This document shows, one piece after another, positions 25,573 through 35,036 of a DNA stretch of 55,918 bases (position 1 is its first letter; each line of letters begins with the position of its first letter). Origin of the DNA: Deltaproteobacteria bacterium. GTDB taxonomy: Bacteria; Desulfobacterota; GWC2-55-46; DRQE01. The position numbers and the translations under genes are program-made. Below the pieces are notes generated by a model, which ran no database searches, was not told where the DNA came from, and saw only the letters and a list, made by a program, of their open reading frames with translations. The stretch is from positions 1-55,918 of the forward strand of contig WGEY01000035.1 of NCBI GenBank assembly GCA_015492495.1, written 5' to 3'.

Positions 25573-26793
25573 ATGGGATATGAGATACTGAGCAAAGTAA
25601 TTGAGCTGACGGACTCCAACCTCGGCCTCGACCAGAGGTTGAAGAAGGTGGCGGGTCTTTTATACCGTTCTTTCCCAGTCGACCACTGCAGCATCTACAG
25701 GCGTGACAAGGGGGAAAAACTCTTCAAGATAGTGGCCGCCGGGGGCAGGCGCAAGGGATCTGTAAACGCCTACAGGGAAGATGAAGGGCTTGCCGGACTG
25801 GCAAGAAGATCGAAGAAGGCGCTGGAGGTCTCAACCCCTTCAGAGGAGTCTACAAGCTGGCGCGGTGTGGAAGACAGGGGGCTATCGGGATACAGAAGCG
25901 CCTTTGTCTATCCTCTTACAGACGGAAAGAGCTGCTACGGGGTCCTTTATCTCAAGTCGACGAACAAGCGCACGCTCTCGACCACCAACAGGAAGCTGCT
26001 CGGCGTCATCGCCAAGCAGATAGCGGCGTCGATCAAGTACGATGAAAACATAGTTCGGCTCAAGAGGACATACAACGAACTCAAGAACCTTCAGACAAGG
26101 CTTGCGAACGCGGAAAAACTGATGGCCCTCGGTGAGCTTTCAGCCACACTTGCGCACGAGATCAAAAACCCGCTTGTCAGTATCGGCGGCTTTGCAACGA
26201 GGCTCAAAAAAAAACTCGATCCAGGCTCTCCACACCTGGTGTATGTGGACCATATATTCAACCAGGTCACCAGGCTCGAGGAGATCATGGACGACATACT
26301 GAACTTTACCGAGGACAAGTCGCTAAAGTTCTCGCTTCAGAACATAAATCCCATAGTCGACGAAGCATTGGGGCTCTTCGAAGAGGCATGCCGCAACCAG
26401 AATATAGAGGTAATCAAGGATCTGTCGAAGGATTCGATTCAGGTGATGGCCGATCCCCATCAGCTTAAGATTGCTTTTGACAACCTCATAGCAAATGCGA
26501 TACAGTCCATGGAGCATGGTGGAACGCTGACGGTAAAAACAAGAAAAGAAAACGACTGGGGGGTAGTGGAGGTAAGCGATGTCGGCGGCGGGATAGCCCC
26601 GGGCCTTGTAGGAGACATATTCAATCCCTTCTTCACTACAAAGAAGTCAGGGACCGGGCTCGGACTGCCCATAACGCACAAGATAATAACAAAACATGAC
26701 GGACACATAGAGGTCTTCAACGAGTACGGCAAGGGCATGACGTTTGCCGTGAAACTGCCATGTGCCGGGAAGCGCTCCCGCAGGAAAAGATAG
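25573..26793 (+). CDS. GAF-domain sensor histidine kinase
   Basis: A 406-residue cytoplasmic kinase without membrane helices. Residues about 15-165 are a GAF sensor domain (VDHCSIYRRDKGEKLFKIV). The phospho-acceptor motif is LAHEIKNPL, with an N box FDNLIANAIQSME, and G boxes DVGGGIAPG and GTGLGLPI. All catalytic motifs are intact. The signal is unknown. No ribosome binding site is obvious. The receiver protein that follows after 33 bases is the likely partner. Confidence 0.9.
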   Translation: MGYEILSKVIELTDSNLGLDQRLKKVAGLLYRSFPVDHCSIYRRDKGEKLFKIVAAGGRRKGSVNAYREDEGLAGLARRSKKALEVSTPSEESTSWRGVEDRGLSGYRSAFVYPLTDGKSCYGVLYLKSTNKRTLSTTNRKLLGVIAKQIAASIKYDENIVRLKRTYNELKNLQTRLANAEKLMALGELSATLAHEIKNPLVSIGGFATRLKKKLDPGSPHLVYVDHIFNQVTRLEEIMDDILNFTEDKSLKFSLQNINPIVDEALGLFEEACRNQNIEVIKDLSKDSIQVMADPHQLKIAFDNLIANAIQSMEHGGTLTVKTRKENDWGVVEVSDVGGGIAPGLVGDIFNPFFTTKKSGTGLGLPITHKIITKHDGHIEVFNEYGKGMTFAVKLPCAGKRSRRKR

Positions 26794-26826
26794 ATGAACG
26801 TATAAAACCGTTTCATGGAGTTCGTT

Positions 26827-27189
26827 ATGAAAAAGAGAGTTCTCATTGTCGATGACGAAGAGGGTATCAGGCTCCTTTACAAGGAAGAACTCGAAGAAGA
26901 GGGTTGTGATGTCGAGCTTGCCTCTTCCGGTGAAGAAGCGCTTGAGAAGCTCGAATCAGACAACATAGACCTCGTGCTGCTCGATATCAAGATGCCAGGC
27001 ATGGACGGTGTGGAGGTCCTGAGAAAGGTGAAAGAGAGGTGGAAGGAGTTGCCTGTCATACTCTGTACAGCCTATCCCCACTACAAACAGGAGTTCGGCA
27101 CATGGGCCTCGGATGCCTACGTTGTAAAGTCCTCTGACCTGAGGGAGCTCAAGGAAAAGGTAAAGGACATATTGAAGATGTCGTCCTGA
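26827..27189 (+). CDS. Single-domain response regulator
   Basis: A 120-residue CheY-like receiver with no output domain. The acidic pair is in LIVDDEEG, the phosphorylated Asp in LVLLDIKMPGMDG, the Thr in ILCTAYPHY and the Lys in YVVKSSDLRELKEKV. It is the probable partner of the upstream histidine kinase and would act through protein contacts or a relay. I use ATG 26827 (MKKRVLIVDD), with a TGGAG site 6 bases before. Confidence 0.9.
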   Translation: MKKRVLIVDDEEGIRLLYKEELEEEGCDVELASSGEEALEKLESDNIDLVLLDIKMPGMDGVEVLRKVKERWKELPVILCTAYPHYKQEFGTWASDAYVVKSSDLRELKEKVKDILKMSS

Positions 27190-27234
27190 CAGCGGAAAAA
27201 AAACCGCGGGATATGCGTTCCGATTTCACAACAT

Positions 27235-27310
<76 letters not shown>

Positions 27311-27320
27311 GAAAGATCAA

Positions 27321-27356
27321 GGGGTCGGCCCGGTTCGGGTTCGGCCCCTTTTTTTT
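27321..27356 (+). terminator. Rho-independent terminator after tRNA-Ala
   Basis: GGGGTCGGCCC pairs with the later GGGTTCGGCCCC over a short loop and is followed by eight T (27349-27356). It is the clearest intrinsic terminator in the window. Confidence 0.85.
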
Positions 27357-27655
27357 GTGGGTGCAACAATGCAGCCATCGTGAATAGAGGCTTGTCTCAG
27401 TCGGTTATCCTCTGCCCTGATGCTTGTGCAACGAGGCTCAGGCACATAGCCGGCACGAGGCCTGCCTGCCGACAGACAGGTCGGGCTTGAAACAGTATCT
27501 CAAGATAGAGCAGATCAACGAACCTGAAAGGGAAGAGGCTACGGCATAGAGCAACCATCCCGGATTGGGACCACCATAAATGTGCGAAAAATTCTGGAGA
27601 GTGCCATCACATGTCAACGGGCTGACCCCGTGTTCTGACTTTACCTTGAAAACCA

Positions 27656-27683
27656 TTGACAGCGGCATCAATTTCATTACAAT
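27656..27683 (+). promoter_or_regulatory. Sigma-70 promoter for the MNT-HEPN pair
   Basis: A perfect TTGACA (27656-27661), 16 bases, TACAAT (27678-27683). The predicted start falls on the ATG at 27690, suggesting a leaderless transcript. The rest of the gap 27357-27689 has no gene, only a small CCTGC/GCAGG-type hairpin near 27461-27481. Confidence 0.65.
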
Positions 27684-27689
27684 GAATAT

Positions 27690-28292
27690 ATGTTCAGTAA
27701 AGTGAAAACATTGGAGGCTAATAACCCGCTTGCCGACCTCCTCGTAAAGACAAGCCACCAGAAGGTCATAGCCTTCTTTCTTGCCCGTCCGACCGGACAG
27801 TTCTACGGCGCAGAGATATCCGATAAGACAGAAATAAGCATCGGGCAGATAAGTAAGGTCCTTGGAGACCTCAGGAAGGCAGGGCTCGTTGAGATGGAGC
27901 GCAAGGGTAGGACGGAGCTCTACAGCATCGTCTTCGACAATCCGGCGCTAAGGGTTTTCAAGGTCCTTAACACGATCATCTCCATAGAACCTCTTGTCGA
28001 AAGCCTCAGGAGCGTGAGCAAGCGGGTCGTACTTTACGGAAGCTGTGCCAGCGGTACGAATATAGAAGAAAGCGACCTCGACCTCCTCGTCGTAAGCGCC
28101 AGGAAGGGTGAAGTGGAGGAGATAATTTCTGCCTTTCCGGCCAGTGCGTACTACGGATTCTCGGAGATCAGGGCCGTGGTAAAAACCCCGGCCGAGTGGG
28201 CGGCCCTTGAAGATAAGGACCCGGTATTCTACAACGAGATCATAAAGGGGATCGCCCTTTACGAAAAGGAGATAGATGAGTCGAGACTTTAA
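27690..28292 (+). CDS. MNT-type nucleotidyltransferase with N-terminal winged helix (probable antitoxin)
   Basis: A 200-residue protein in two parts. Residues about 20-95 form a winged helix-turn-helix (EISDKTEISIGQISKVLGDL, then GRTELYSI). Residues about 100-190 are a minimal nucleotidyltransferase with the catalytic pattern GSCASGTNIEESDLDLLVV (GS followed by DxD). In MNT-HEPN systems this enzyme modifies and silences its HEPN partner. The fused HTH suggests that it also represses its own promoter. It overlaps the HEPN gene by 17 bases. Confidence 0.87.
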   Translation: MFSKVKTLEANNPLADLLVKTSHQKVIAFFLARPTGQFYGAEISDKTEISIGQISKVLGDLRKAGLVEMERKGRTELYSIVFDNPALRVFKVLNTIISIEPLVESLRSVSKRVVLYGSCASGTNIEESDLDLLVVSARKGEVEEIISAFPASAYYGFSEIRAVVKTPAEWAALEDKDPVFYNEIIKGIALYEKEIDESRL

Positions 28293-28707
28293 AAAATGTC
28301 TTGAGAAAAAAAGTCTCTACAGGTCCGAGGACGCAAAGGGTCTTTCGAAGAATGAACTCATATCGGCAGGAGACGACCTGGAGGAGGCAAGGCTGAGTCT
28401 CGCCGGGAGACGTTTCAAGTGGGCGACTATCCAGGCCTATTACTCAATGTTCCATGCCGCGAGGGCGCTCCTGTATTCCAGAGGATACCGCGAGAGAAGC
28501 CACTACTGCGTCATGGTGGGCATAGAGCACCTCTTTGCCGAGGAAGGCCTTCTTGACATGAAGTGGGCAAGGGCCCTCAGAAATGCTATGAGCATGAGAG
28601 AGGACGCCGATTACTCAAGTGAATTCTCCGAGGACGGAGCTAAAACTACCGTTAAGAACGCCGATGGGTTTTTAAAAGAGGCGAAGAGGATTATCGAGGG
28701 CGGTTGA
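28276..28707 (+). CDS. HEPN-domain protein (probable toxin partner of MNT)
   Basis: A 143-residue all-helical protein of the HEPN family (PF05168 type), with IQAYYSMFHAARALLYSRGY and a following RERSHYC that supplies an R-x3-H-like pair. HEPN proteins are often RNases kept inactive by their nucleotidyltransferase partner. The coding overlap with the MNT gene ties their expression together. Whether this one is an active RNase cannot be told from the sequence. Confidence 0.85.
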   Translation: MSRDFKKCLEKKSLYRSEDAKGLSKNELISAGDDLEEARLSLAGRRFKWATIQAYYSMFHAARALLYSRGYRERSHYCVMVGIEHLFAEEGLLDMKWARALRNAMSMREDADYSSEFSEDGAKTTVKNADGFLKEAKRIIEGG

Positions 28708-29031
28708 TAAGAGCTCACGGTTCCTTTCCAGCAAACGGTATTCATGTAGAACTTTCTCTATCTCCCCTTGACTACGCTCTCTCCATTATGATTTGTTGAA
28801 CTGCGCATATATACGTTCACCCCGTAATATGGCGGGATGCGATGGAAGCCGTCGCGGTCAACAACTCAATGGCTCAACAAAATCTGTATAACAAAAAGCA
28901 TTAAACCACATATCACGGAACGCATCTATGTCCCTAAAATCAAATTGTGACAACTTGTCAACTGGAAACCTCTCAGGTGTGTCTTCCCTTTTCATTTCCA
29001 TTTATGCTCTGATACGGGACTCATTACTTAA

Positions 29032-29226
29032 TTACAAACAGAAGAAACGAGGATCGCAAGACTTTTCTCGACACACTGGGCGTGGCACTGAGCCTGTCGC
29101 ACATCGCAAGGCCGTAGCGAGCAAATGTCTCTCGACGTTGGTGAGCGTTTGTATCCAGTTCCATTTAGTTTCTACTACATCGAATTTATTCTTCCACACA
29201 AAATCTCCCTTAGCCGGATGCTTCAC
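29032..29226 (-). CDS. Possible small orphan ORF (64 residues)
   Basis: A GTG-started frame reading MKHPAKGDFVWKNKFDVVE at its start, with GGGGG a few bases upstream. It lies behind the promoter at 29303-29331. I recognise no family, and its C-terminal end runs through a stretch resembling a dispersed non-coding repeat (GACAGGCTCAGTG). It may be a remnant rather than a working gene. Confidence 0.22.
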   Translation of the reverse strand: MKHPAKGDFVWKNKFDVVETKWNWIQTLTNVERHLLATALRCATGSVPRPVCREKSCDPRFFCL

Positions 29227-29302
29227 GTTCCCCCACTGATACCATGCGCGCCGTTATCCACCAGGAGGCGCCAACAGCGGTCTGCGGTCGCAACCTGCCA
29301 TC

Positions 29303-29331
29303 AGTATATGAAGCACGCATCTTCGGGTCAA
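29303..29331 (-). promoter_or_regulatory. Sigma-70 promoter-like site in the gene-poor stretch
   Basis: Minus strand TTGACC (29331-29326), exactly 17 bases, TATACT (29308-29303). Predicted start about 29296. The only thing downstream is the 64-residue frame or an unknown RNA. Confidence 0.45.
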
Positions 29332-29743
29332 GAAAAATACCGGAAAATGCCTTGGCAGGGATTCGAGCACATGGTTACCTGAATACCAATAAATCCCGTA
29401 TTTATGGAGATTGTACATAACACCGGACATGAATATGAGCCGTGACAGAGACCTGAAAGCAAGTGCTGGACGATCTGTAACGGCAAGGCCCCCACAAGGC
29501 ACAACGAATTTTCTCACTCCATCGAGCGCCCACCTTGGTTTTAGCGTCCGCCCACAGGTCAAGTTGTCCCTTCCTCTTCAAGCCGACCGGGCTGTAATAG
29601 AACCCGGTACGGGTATGCTCGGTTTTCATGACCGTGACCAAAAGGTGTCGGAAAACTTTACACTTTTGCAGTTTAAAAATCCGGTTTTTTTGATGTTAAC
29701 AAAAAGACCTTTTAAATCAAGAAGATACAAAGAGGTAATTTTT

Positions 29744-29759
29744 TGGCGTGTTTTTTGCA
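29744..29759 (+). promoter_or_regulatory. Sigma-54 promoter of the PEP-CTERM gene
   Basis: TGGCGTGTTTTTTGCA has the -24 TGGC and -12 TTGC boxes at correct spacing in an AT-rich setting. PEP-CTERM genes are known to be under RpoN control in several bacteria, often with the PrsK/PrsR two-component system. The transcript would start near 29770 and have a leader of about 275 bases carrying a family A repeat. Confidence 0.68.
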
Positions 29760-29831
29760 TAAACTAAACAAGTCGCAAATAGTGTTGCGCGTTGATCTTT
29801 TTGAACTTTAAACGCTACTCGCTTAATACCA

Positions 29832-29994
29832 AGGGAACCTCTGATTTATTCGTCGGATCGTCATTGCGAACAGAAAATGAAGCATCCCGTCTTTGAGCGG
29901 ATCAACAGGTTATAGATTGCCGCATGTCTGCGTGCGGCGCGCAGGCAGGCACCGCATTCCCTCGCTTAGCTCGGGACAAGCCTCTCAATGACAT
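29832..29994. repeat. Palindromic repeat family A, copy 3
   Basis: The left terminus GGGAACCTCTGATTTATTCG and TCATTGCGAA match the family, and CTCAATGACATCGA near the right end is the inverted partner of TCGTCATTG. The interior carries a GTCTGCGTGCGGCGCGCAGGCAGG hairpin-type segment. It lies within the leader between the sigma-54 site and the PEP-CTERM start codon. Confidence 0.65.
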
Positions 29995-30047
29995 CGAAAA
30001 ACGAAGTCGATCAGACCTTCCTTAATCAATCAGCAAGGAGAATCTCG

Positions 30048-30899
30048 ATGAGAAAACGACTCACGCGGCTTCTATCAATTCTTGTCCTCGCTCTTTTCTG
30101 GTACGCCGACGCATCCGCCGTCACGATCGGCGGTTTCGATGCCTCTAGGGGCGGATCCTTAAGCCTCAAGTCAGGGACGGACCTGAGCAGCCTCAGGGGA
30201 GAGTTGGCGACAGCCTTTCCGGGGGTTGTGCTCGAGGAATCCGATGTGCTTACGGATTCATTTCTCTCAGGCCTCGATGTGCTCGTGATCTTCAGCATCA
30301 CGGGGTGCTGTTCAGCGACCATGCCGCTGTCTCCGGCAGAGCAGGCGGCCGTGACCGACTTTGTCAATGCCGGAGGCGGGGCGTTGATCTTCGCCGACAA
30401 CGACACCTTCGATCTCGCCACGGGAATAGCCGACACCGTAAACGAGAGCCTCATCGATCCCTTCGGTCTCGACGTTACCGGGACCTTTTACGGCACTTAC
30501 CCGGCTACGGTCACCGATCCGTTGAGCAGCCCGGTTACGAGCGGTCCCTTCGGCACGGTCTCTTCGCTGAGCCTACTTTATCCCGGCTACTTTGACAACC
30601 TCGGCACAAATGCAACATCCTTGGCCACACTGAACGTAAACGGTAAACCCTTCCTTGCTGTTATCGAGCAGGGGCTTCTTTCTCCGACAAGCGGCGGTGT
30701 CGTTCTTTTTTCCGATGGCGGCTTGGCGATCAACAGTTATCTCGGCTATGCCGACAACAAGGCCTTGATCCTGAACGCCGTTGATTTTGCCGCGGATCCC
30801 GTAAACCCTGTTCCGGAACCGGGCACCGTATTTTTCCTCGCTTCCGGCATAGCCGGGCTGATCGGGTACCGTTATCGTTCCAGGAAACAGGCCGGATAG
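30048..30899 (+). CDS. PEP-CTERM protein with a glutamine amidotransferase-like fold
   Basis: A 283-residue exported protein. It has a signal peptide (LTRLLSILVLALFWYADASA), then a single domain with ThuA/DUF4350-like features (LSGLDVLVIF, then LSPAEQAAVTDFVNAGGGAL and IFADND). The C-terminus is a canonical sorting signal: PVPEPGT, a hydrophobic stretch and a basic tail RYRSRKQ. Exosortase would process it for export to the surface or matrix. The start ATG 30048 has AAGGAG 8 bases before; the frame is open 20 codons upstream inside the repeat. No exosortase gene lies in the window. Confidence 0.88.
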   Translation: MRKRLTRLLSILVLALFWYADASAVTIGGFDASRGGSLSLKSGTDLSSLRGELATAFPGVVLEESDVLTDSFLSGLDVLVIFSITGCCSATMPLSPAEQAAVTDFVNAGGGALIFADNDTFDLATGIADTVNESLIDPFGLDVTGTFYGTYPATVTDPLSSPVTSGPFGTVSSLSLLYPGYFDNLGTNATSLATLNVNGKPFLAVIEQGLLSPTSGGVVLFSDGGLAINSYLGYADNKALILNAVDFAADPVNPVPEPGTVFFLASGIAGLIGYRYRSRKQAG

Positions 30900-30964
30900 G
30901 CCGAACCGGCATCGTGCCTGGCACAGTGGTCAGAGTTGCTACTGTGTCAAACTTTATAAGATAA

Positions 30965-31096
30965 GGGAACTTCCGAGCAATCGGCTGTCATTCCGTCATT
31001 GCGGGCGAAGGGCCGAAGGCCCTCGTAACGACCTGAAGGCCCGCCCGCCGCGCTTTGCCTGTGGATTCAGCTATTGACAAGTGAATCAGAGTTTCC
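30965..31096. repeat. Palindromic repeat family A, copy 4
   Basis: Its left end is GGGAACTTCCGAGCAATCGG with TCCGTCATTGCGGGC following. The right end reads GTGAATCAGAGTTTCC, whose complement GGAAACTCTGATTCAC is the family terminus. The interior has GGGCCGAAGGCCC. It sits between the converging PEP-CTERM and DUF255 genes and fills most of the gap 30900-31143, where an intrinsic terminator is otherwise not seen. Confidence 0.7.
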
Positions 31097-31143
31097 ATAA
31101 TACTCAAACGGCTGAAAAAGCTCACTCCATGACGGCCGATCCG

Positions 31144-33243
31144 CTACCGCCGGACCGTCTCCGGCCTTCTGAGCATCTCAACGAGCCTCTCCTTGTCCGT
31201 AACCGGCGGGCCGCAGCTTCCGCCCGTACACACGTAGGCCGTGGCCTTTCCTTCGATGCTCCTGTATTGATCCACCGCGGCCACACTGGAAAGGAACGAA
31301 CAGCCTTCGTCCTCCGGCTTGAAGACCACGGTCATATCTGGTATGAACTCGCTTCTCAGTGCCTTCAACATCTCGCGCGTGTCCTCGCTTTTAGAGTCCC
31401 CGGCGATGACCAGGTTGAAGGACGGACCGAGGGCGAAGTCCAGGGCGGTGAGAAGGTGTATGAATGCCGCCGGGGAACGCCGTACGGGGGATGAAAACAG
31501 GCGTGCTATGGAGTACGCCCTGTCCATGAACGCAGTGTCACCGGTTATGCCGGAAAGGCGCAGCAGGTTTAGCATCGCAACGGAATTGCCCGATGGCATG
31601 GCGCCGTCCCGGCCCTCCTTCTGGCGTATGATGAGGCGTTCACCGTCCCTGGGTGTGAAGAAGAAGCCGCCGTCCGCCTCATCCCAGAAGCGATCGAGAA
31701 GTATGGAGTTCAGGTCGAGAGCCCTTTTGAGGCAGTTCGCATCGAAGGTGGCCTCGTAGAGCTCGATGAGCCCCCATATAAGGAAGGCGTAATCGTCGAG
31801 GTTGGCATCGAGCGCGGCCTCGCCGTCCCTGAACCTGTGCCTGAGCCCGGAAGCGGTAACCATGTTTTCGAATATGAAGTCAGCGGCCCTCAGGGCCGCA
31901 TCCGTGTACGCCCCGACCCCGAAGGCGGCGCCGGCCCTTGCGCACGCGGCTATCATTAGGCCGTTCCAGTCTGTGAGTATCTTGTCGTCCCTGGCCGGAT
32001 GCACGCGGCCTTCCCTGCAGGCAAAGAGCCTCTGCCGCGCCGACTCCACCTCGGCCTCCAGCACATCTGCCCTGACACCGGTCCTGAGTGCCAGATCCTC
32101 GATGGATGCTCCAAGGTACAGGATATTCTTTCCTGTCCTCATACCCAGGGCCTCGTCACGAAAGTTCCCCTCATCTTCGACGTTGAAGACCTCCATTACG
32201 AGATCCGCATCAGCGCCGAGCACCTTGCGTATCTCTTCTGCCTTCCATAGATAGAACGCACCCTCCCGGCCCTCGCTGTCTGCGTCCTCTGCCGCATAGA
32301 AGCCCCCTTCGGGGGAGGTCATATCCCTCAGGACATAGCTCAGGATCTCACGGGCCGTATCCCTGTAGAAGCCCTTCTTGGTGGCCTGATACGCCTCTGT
32401 ATACGCGATGGTGAGAAGGGCCTGATCATAGAGCATCTTCTCGAAGTGCGGGACGATCCAGCGCTCATCCGTTGAATAACGGTGGAAACCGAACCCTACA
32501 TGATCGTATATGCCGCCGAAACGCATCTTTCGCAGTGTCTTCTCCACCATCGCGAGCGCATCGGCGTTGCCCGTGCGCCTCCAGTAGCTCAAAAGGAAGA
32601 AGATGTAGTGAGGGACCGGAAACTTGGGGGCAGCGCCGAATCCCCCGTTTTCACGGTCGAAACGCCCGAGAAGATCCACGAACGCCTCGTCCATTACGGA
32701 ACGGTCCGGGGCCTCGCCCGGATCGAGGGCAGAGACCTCCTTGAGCGCAGAGACCGCACCCTCCGCTGATCTCAAGAGCTCCTCCCTCCTCTCCCGCCAC
32801 ATGGTCCTTATGCCCTCAACGAGCGCGATCATGCCCACCCTTCCGAAACCTGTCTCCTTGGGTATGTACGTCTCGGCGAAGAAAGGTTTCTTGTCAGGGG
32901 TCATTATGACATTGAGCGGCCAGCCTCCGGTGCCGGTCATAAGCTGCGAGACGGCCATGAGCACGTTGTCCAGGTCCGGACGCTCCTCACGGTCTATCTT
33001 TATGGAGACGAAGGTCTCGTTCATGAGCGAGGCCACCTCGGGATCGTTGAAGCTCTCTTCTTCCATCACGTGACACCAGTGGCATGCCGAATACCCGGAT
33101 GATACGAATACCGGCTTGTCCTCCCTCCTGGCCTTCTCGAACGCCTCCTCGCACCACGGATACCAGTCCACCGGGTTGTAGGCATGCTGGAGAAGATAGG
33201 GGCTCTTTTCGTTTATCAGTCTGTTGGGTCTTCTCTTCGGCAT
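31144..33243 (-). CDS. DUF255 thioredoxin-like protein (YyaL family)
   Basis: A 699-residue protein of the YyaL/SSP411 family. Residues about 1-165 are a thioredoxin-like domain ([20 protein letters not shown]), with the redox-type [14 protein letters not shown] (CxxC). The rest is an (alpha/alpha)6-barrel like that of cellobiose epimerases ([20 protein letters not shown], then [12 protein letters not shown]). The biochemical role is not established. I start at ATG 33243 ([13 protein letters not shown]), 7 bases after GGGGG; the frame extends nine codons upstream. Confidence 0.88.
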   Translation of the reverse strand: MPKRRPNRLINEKSPYLLQHAYNPVDWYPWCEEAFEKARREDKPVFVSSGYSACHWCHVMEEESFNDPEVASLMNETFVSIKIDREERPDLDNVLMAVSQLMTGTGGWPLNVIMTPDKKPFFAETYIPKETGFGRVGMIALVEGIRTMWRERREELLRSAEGAVSALKEVSALDPGEAPDRSVMDEAFVDLLGRFDRENGGFGAAPKFPVPHYIFFLLSYWRRTGNADALAMVEKTLRKMRFGGIYDHVGFGFHRYSTDERWIVPHFEKMLYDQALLTIAYTEAYQATKKGFYRDTAREILSYVLRDMTSPEGGFYAAEDADSEGREGAFYLWKAEEIRKVLGADADLVMEVFNVEDEGNFRDEALGMRTGKNILYLGASIEDLALRTGVRADVLEAEVESARQRLFACREGRVHPARDDKILTDWNGLMIAACARAGAAFGVGAYTDAALRAADFIFENMVTASGLRHRFRDGEAALDANLDDYAFLIWGLIELYEATFDANCLKRALDLNSILLDRFWDEADGGFFFTPRDGERLIIRQKEGRDGAMPSGNSVAMLNLLRLSGITGDTAFMDRAYSIARLFSSPVRRSPAAFIHLLTALDFALGPSFNLVIAGDSKSEDTREMLKALRSEFIPDMTVVFKPEDEGCSFLSSVAAVDQYRSIEGKATAYVCTGGSCGPPVTDKERLVEMLRRPETVRR

Positions 33244-33412
33244 AACTGCAGCCCCCTTTCCGTCAACCATTCCGCGGCGCGGTACGAAGCTTTCACCCGT
33301 CTGCGGACAGGCCCGCCTTGCGGGATTGACAAGTGCCTGAACTTAAAGTATATCCCAGGCCGGGTGGATTACAAGTTGAGGCGGGGTTTCTGTGAGAGAC
33401 TTAGAGGAATCC

Positions 33413-34939
33413 TTACACCACTGCCCTGTCCAATGCCCTGTACTGTATGGCCTCTGCTATGTGGTGGGAGAGGATCCTGTCGGACTGATCCAGATCCGCG
33501 ATGGTCCTTGCCACCTTGAGTATCCTCGTGTAGGCCCTTGCCGAAAGCCCGAGCCTCTCAATCGCGGCCTCGAGGAGCGCGGTCGATTCACCGTCGATCT
33601 CACAGTACCTTCTTGTCTGCCTCGAGGTCATCCTGGCGTTCGAGAATATCCCCGTACCCCTGAACCGTTCCTTCTGGATCCCGCGCGCACGGTCCACGCG
33701 TCTTTTGACCTCGACGGAACCCTCGCCGCATCTAGCGCCGCTCAACTCGCTGAAGCGGACCCTCGGGACCTCGCAGTGAATGTCTATCCGGTCGAGGAGC
33801 GGCCCGGAGAGCTTCGCCCTGTAACGCTGCACCATCGGCGGGGTGCAGAGACACTCCTTCTGCTCGTCCCCCAGGTATCCGCACGGACAAGGGTTCATGG
33901 CGCAGACGAGCATGAAGTTCGACGGATAGGTAAGGGAGACGGCGGCCCGCGATATGGTGACACGGCCGTCCTCGATCGGCTGGCGCAGGACCTCCAATAC
34001 GTTCTTCCTGAACTCGGGCACCTCGTCGAGGAAAAGAACCCCGTTGTGTGCAAGGCTCACCTCCCCGGGCCTCGGAACCTGCCCCCCGCCTATGAGCCCT
34101 GCGTCGGAAATCGTATGGTGGGGCGCACGAAAGGGCCTCTCGGTAACGAGCACACCTTCTTCGGACAGCATGCCGGCCACGCTGTGGATCTTCGTCGTCT
34201 CGATGGCCTCATCGAGCGTCATATCCGGCAGTATGCCCGGAAGCCTCCTTGCGAGCATGGTCTTGCCCGAGCCCGGAGGACCTATCATGAGGACGTTGTG
34301 GCCGCCTGCCGCGGCAACCTCGATCGCCCTCTTTACGTGCTCCTGCCCCATGACATCGCTCAGGTCGAAGTGCGGACAGCGATCCTGCCTGAAGCAACCG
34401 GCGAGATCCACGCTTGCGGGTTGAAGCACCCTTCTGCCGTTCATGAACTCCACGAGCTCCGCAAGGGACGAGACCCCGTAGACCTCCGTCCCTTCGACGA
34501 CGGCCGCCTCCCGGCTGTTCTGGACGGGCAGTATGATCTTCTTTTTGAGCCTTCCGGCCAGAACGGCCACGGGCAGGGCCCCTCTTACGGGCTTTATGGC
34601 GCCGTCCAGGGAGAGTTCGCCGAGGATCATGAACTCGGAAAGGCCTTCATTCTTTATGATACCTTCGGCAAGAAGTATCCCAACCGCAACGGGAAGATCG
34701 AATGTCGTACCCTCTTTCTTTATGTCGGCCGGCGCGAGGTTGACCGTTATCTTTCCGGTGGGAAATGGATACCCGGAGTTCTTTACAGCAGACCTTACGC
34801 GTTCCTTGCTCTCCTTTACGGCATTGTCCGGAAGCCCCACGGTGGAAAAGGCGGGAAGCCCCCTTGTGGAGTCCACCTCCACCTCGACCGGATATGCCTC
34901 TATCCCGAGGACAGAGCTGCTGAGGACCTTGGCAAGCAT
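33413..34939 (-). CDS. comM: ComM/YifB Mg-chelatase-like AAA+ ATPase
   Basis: A 508-residue protein of the YifB family. ComM is a hexameric helicase that helps branch migration during natural transformation. The N-terminal S5/Lon-like domain has STRGLPAFSTVGLPDNAVKE. The AAA+ core has Walker A MIGPPGSGKTMLARRLPG, Walker B VLFLDEVPEF, and the family zinc-type segment MNPCPCGYLGD, with CLCTPP after it. It lies 97 bases after the BzaF gene on the same strand. Confidence 0.93.
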   Translation of the reverse strand: MLAKVLSSSVLGIEAYPVEVEVDSTRGLPAFSTVGLPDNAVKESKERVRSAVKNSGYPFPTGKITVNLAPADIKKEGTTFDLPVAVGILLAEGIIKNEGLSEFMILGELSLDGAIKPVRGALPVAVLAGRLKKKIILPVQNSREAAVVEGTEVYGVSSLAELVEFMNGRRVLQPASVDLAGCFRQDRCPHFDLSDVMGQEHVKRAIEVAAAGGHNVLMIGPPGSGKTMLARRLPGILPDMTLDEAIETTKIHSVAGMLSEEGVLVTERPFRAPHHTISDAGLIGGGQVPRPGEVSLAHNGVLFLDEVPEFRKNVLEVLRQPIEDGRVTISRAAVSLTYPSNFMLVCAMNPCPCGYLGDEQKECLCTPPMVQRYRAKLSGPLLDRIDIHCEVPRVRFSELSGARCGEGSVEVKRRVDRARGIQKERFRGTGIFSNARMTSRQTRRYCEIDGESTALLEAAIERLGLSARAYTRILKVARTIADLDQSDRILSHHIAEAIQYRALDRAVV

Positions 34940-35036
34940 CGTTCAAACAAAGACGCCGGCTACGGCGGCGTTTTGATGGCAATACCTGGAATCAGTTCAA
35001 AACACAATCTGCTGCGGGCACATGCGCCCGGCACCC

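Larger units (their letters stand above)
28708..29743. other. Gene-poor, lower-GC stretch
   Basis: About one kilobase with clearly lower GC than its surroundings and no intact gene that I recognise. It holds a small palindrome TGACAACTTGTCA (28948-28960), a good minus-strand promoter (29303-29331) with a small frame behind it, and short minus-strand frames at 29254-29641 that do not continue one another. It may be the worn remains of acquired genes next to the MNT-HEPN pair. Confidence 0.5.

Noticed and set aside
27461-27481. Hairpin after tRNA-Ala as a terminator
   Set aside because: It lacks a T-tract and matches the dispersed CCTGTCTGC-type hairpin; the true terminator is at 27321-27356.
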